From contig JBDREW010000033.1 of assembly GCA_043819385.1 (NCBI GenBank), forward strand, positions 1 through 17,283: a DNA stretch of 17,283 bases. The letters are read 5' to 3'. This DNA is from JBDREW01 sp043819385. GTDB lineage: Bacteria > Patescibacteriota > Minisyncoccia > Minisyncoccales > GWA2-38-27. The notes under the pieces are model-generated. The model was given only the letters and a program-made list of their open reading frames with translations, was not told the origin of the DNA and made no database searches. Below, in pieces: positions 17,243 through 17,283 of the stretch; the stretch's first letter is position 1; every line of letters starts with the position of its first letter. The position numbers and the translations under genes were made by a program.

Positions 17243-17251
17243 ATTATAGCA
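17243..17251 (-). promoter_or_regulatory. Distal extended -10 promoter candidate
   Basis: TGCTATAAT on the minus strand is a perfect extended -10 element. No good -35 lies 17 nt upstream (TTTCTC). It would give a leader of about 180 nt before pyrF containing the inverted repeat. Confidence 0.45.
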
Positions 17252-17283
17252 TAAAGTCTGATTATGAGAAACAGACAAAGTTA

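Overview
The window looks like a piece of a small, AT-rich, uncultivated bacterial genome, most likely Candidate Phyla Radiation / Patescibacteria and probably Parcubacteria-like. The grounds are strong A+T bias, near absence of Shine-Dalgarno sequences, a short PheT without the EMAP-type tRNA-binding domain, an intein in GyrB, and a membrane-anchored Kazal protein of a style I associate with such genomes. TGA works as a stop (it ends miaA, and no full-length gene needs it as sense), which argues against the recoded Gracilibacteria/Absconditabacteria. The lineage call is inference; no rRNA or tRNA gene was found.

Layout: 47-2983 is on the plus strand: a Kazal-domain surface protein with its own terminator, then miaB and miaA, which together make ms2i6A37 on tRNAs. 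A shared hairpin terminator at 3112-3138 separates these from everything to the right, all on the minus strand. In transcription order from the right edge: pyrF-pyrE-like (OMP/UMP synthesis); pheS-pheT-gyrB (gyrB carries a 436-residue HNH intein); secE-nusG-rplK; a dCMP deaminase-tmk-thyA unit; folA; and gatB.

The centre is a compact dTMP pathway: dCMP deaminase makes dUMP, ThyA makes dTMP, FolA recycles the dihydrofolate, and Tmk makes dTDP. The deaminase-tmk-thyA block is flanked by two related intergenic modules (5333-5584 and 7582-7728). Each fills the gap from just after one stop codon to just before the next start, and one lies upstream of each of the two dTMP transcription units. They share a 16/16 block, an 18/18 block and a 35/40 block around a hairpin whose sequence differs. 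They could be twin promoter/leader regions or the scar of a cassette insertion; this is the most interesting non-coding signal here.

Other structure: a 50-nt GC-rich palindrome and a 71-nt hairpin side by side upstream of gatB; a degenerate CAAAT-type mini-repeat translated in frame inside miaB; a Gln in place of the Walker A Lys in Tmk; convincing minus-strand promoters for secE, pheS and pyrF; and a long inverted repeat in the pyrF leader. Canonical ribosome-binding sites are seen only before pyrF and pyrE.
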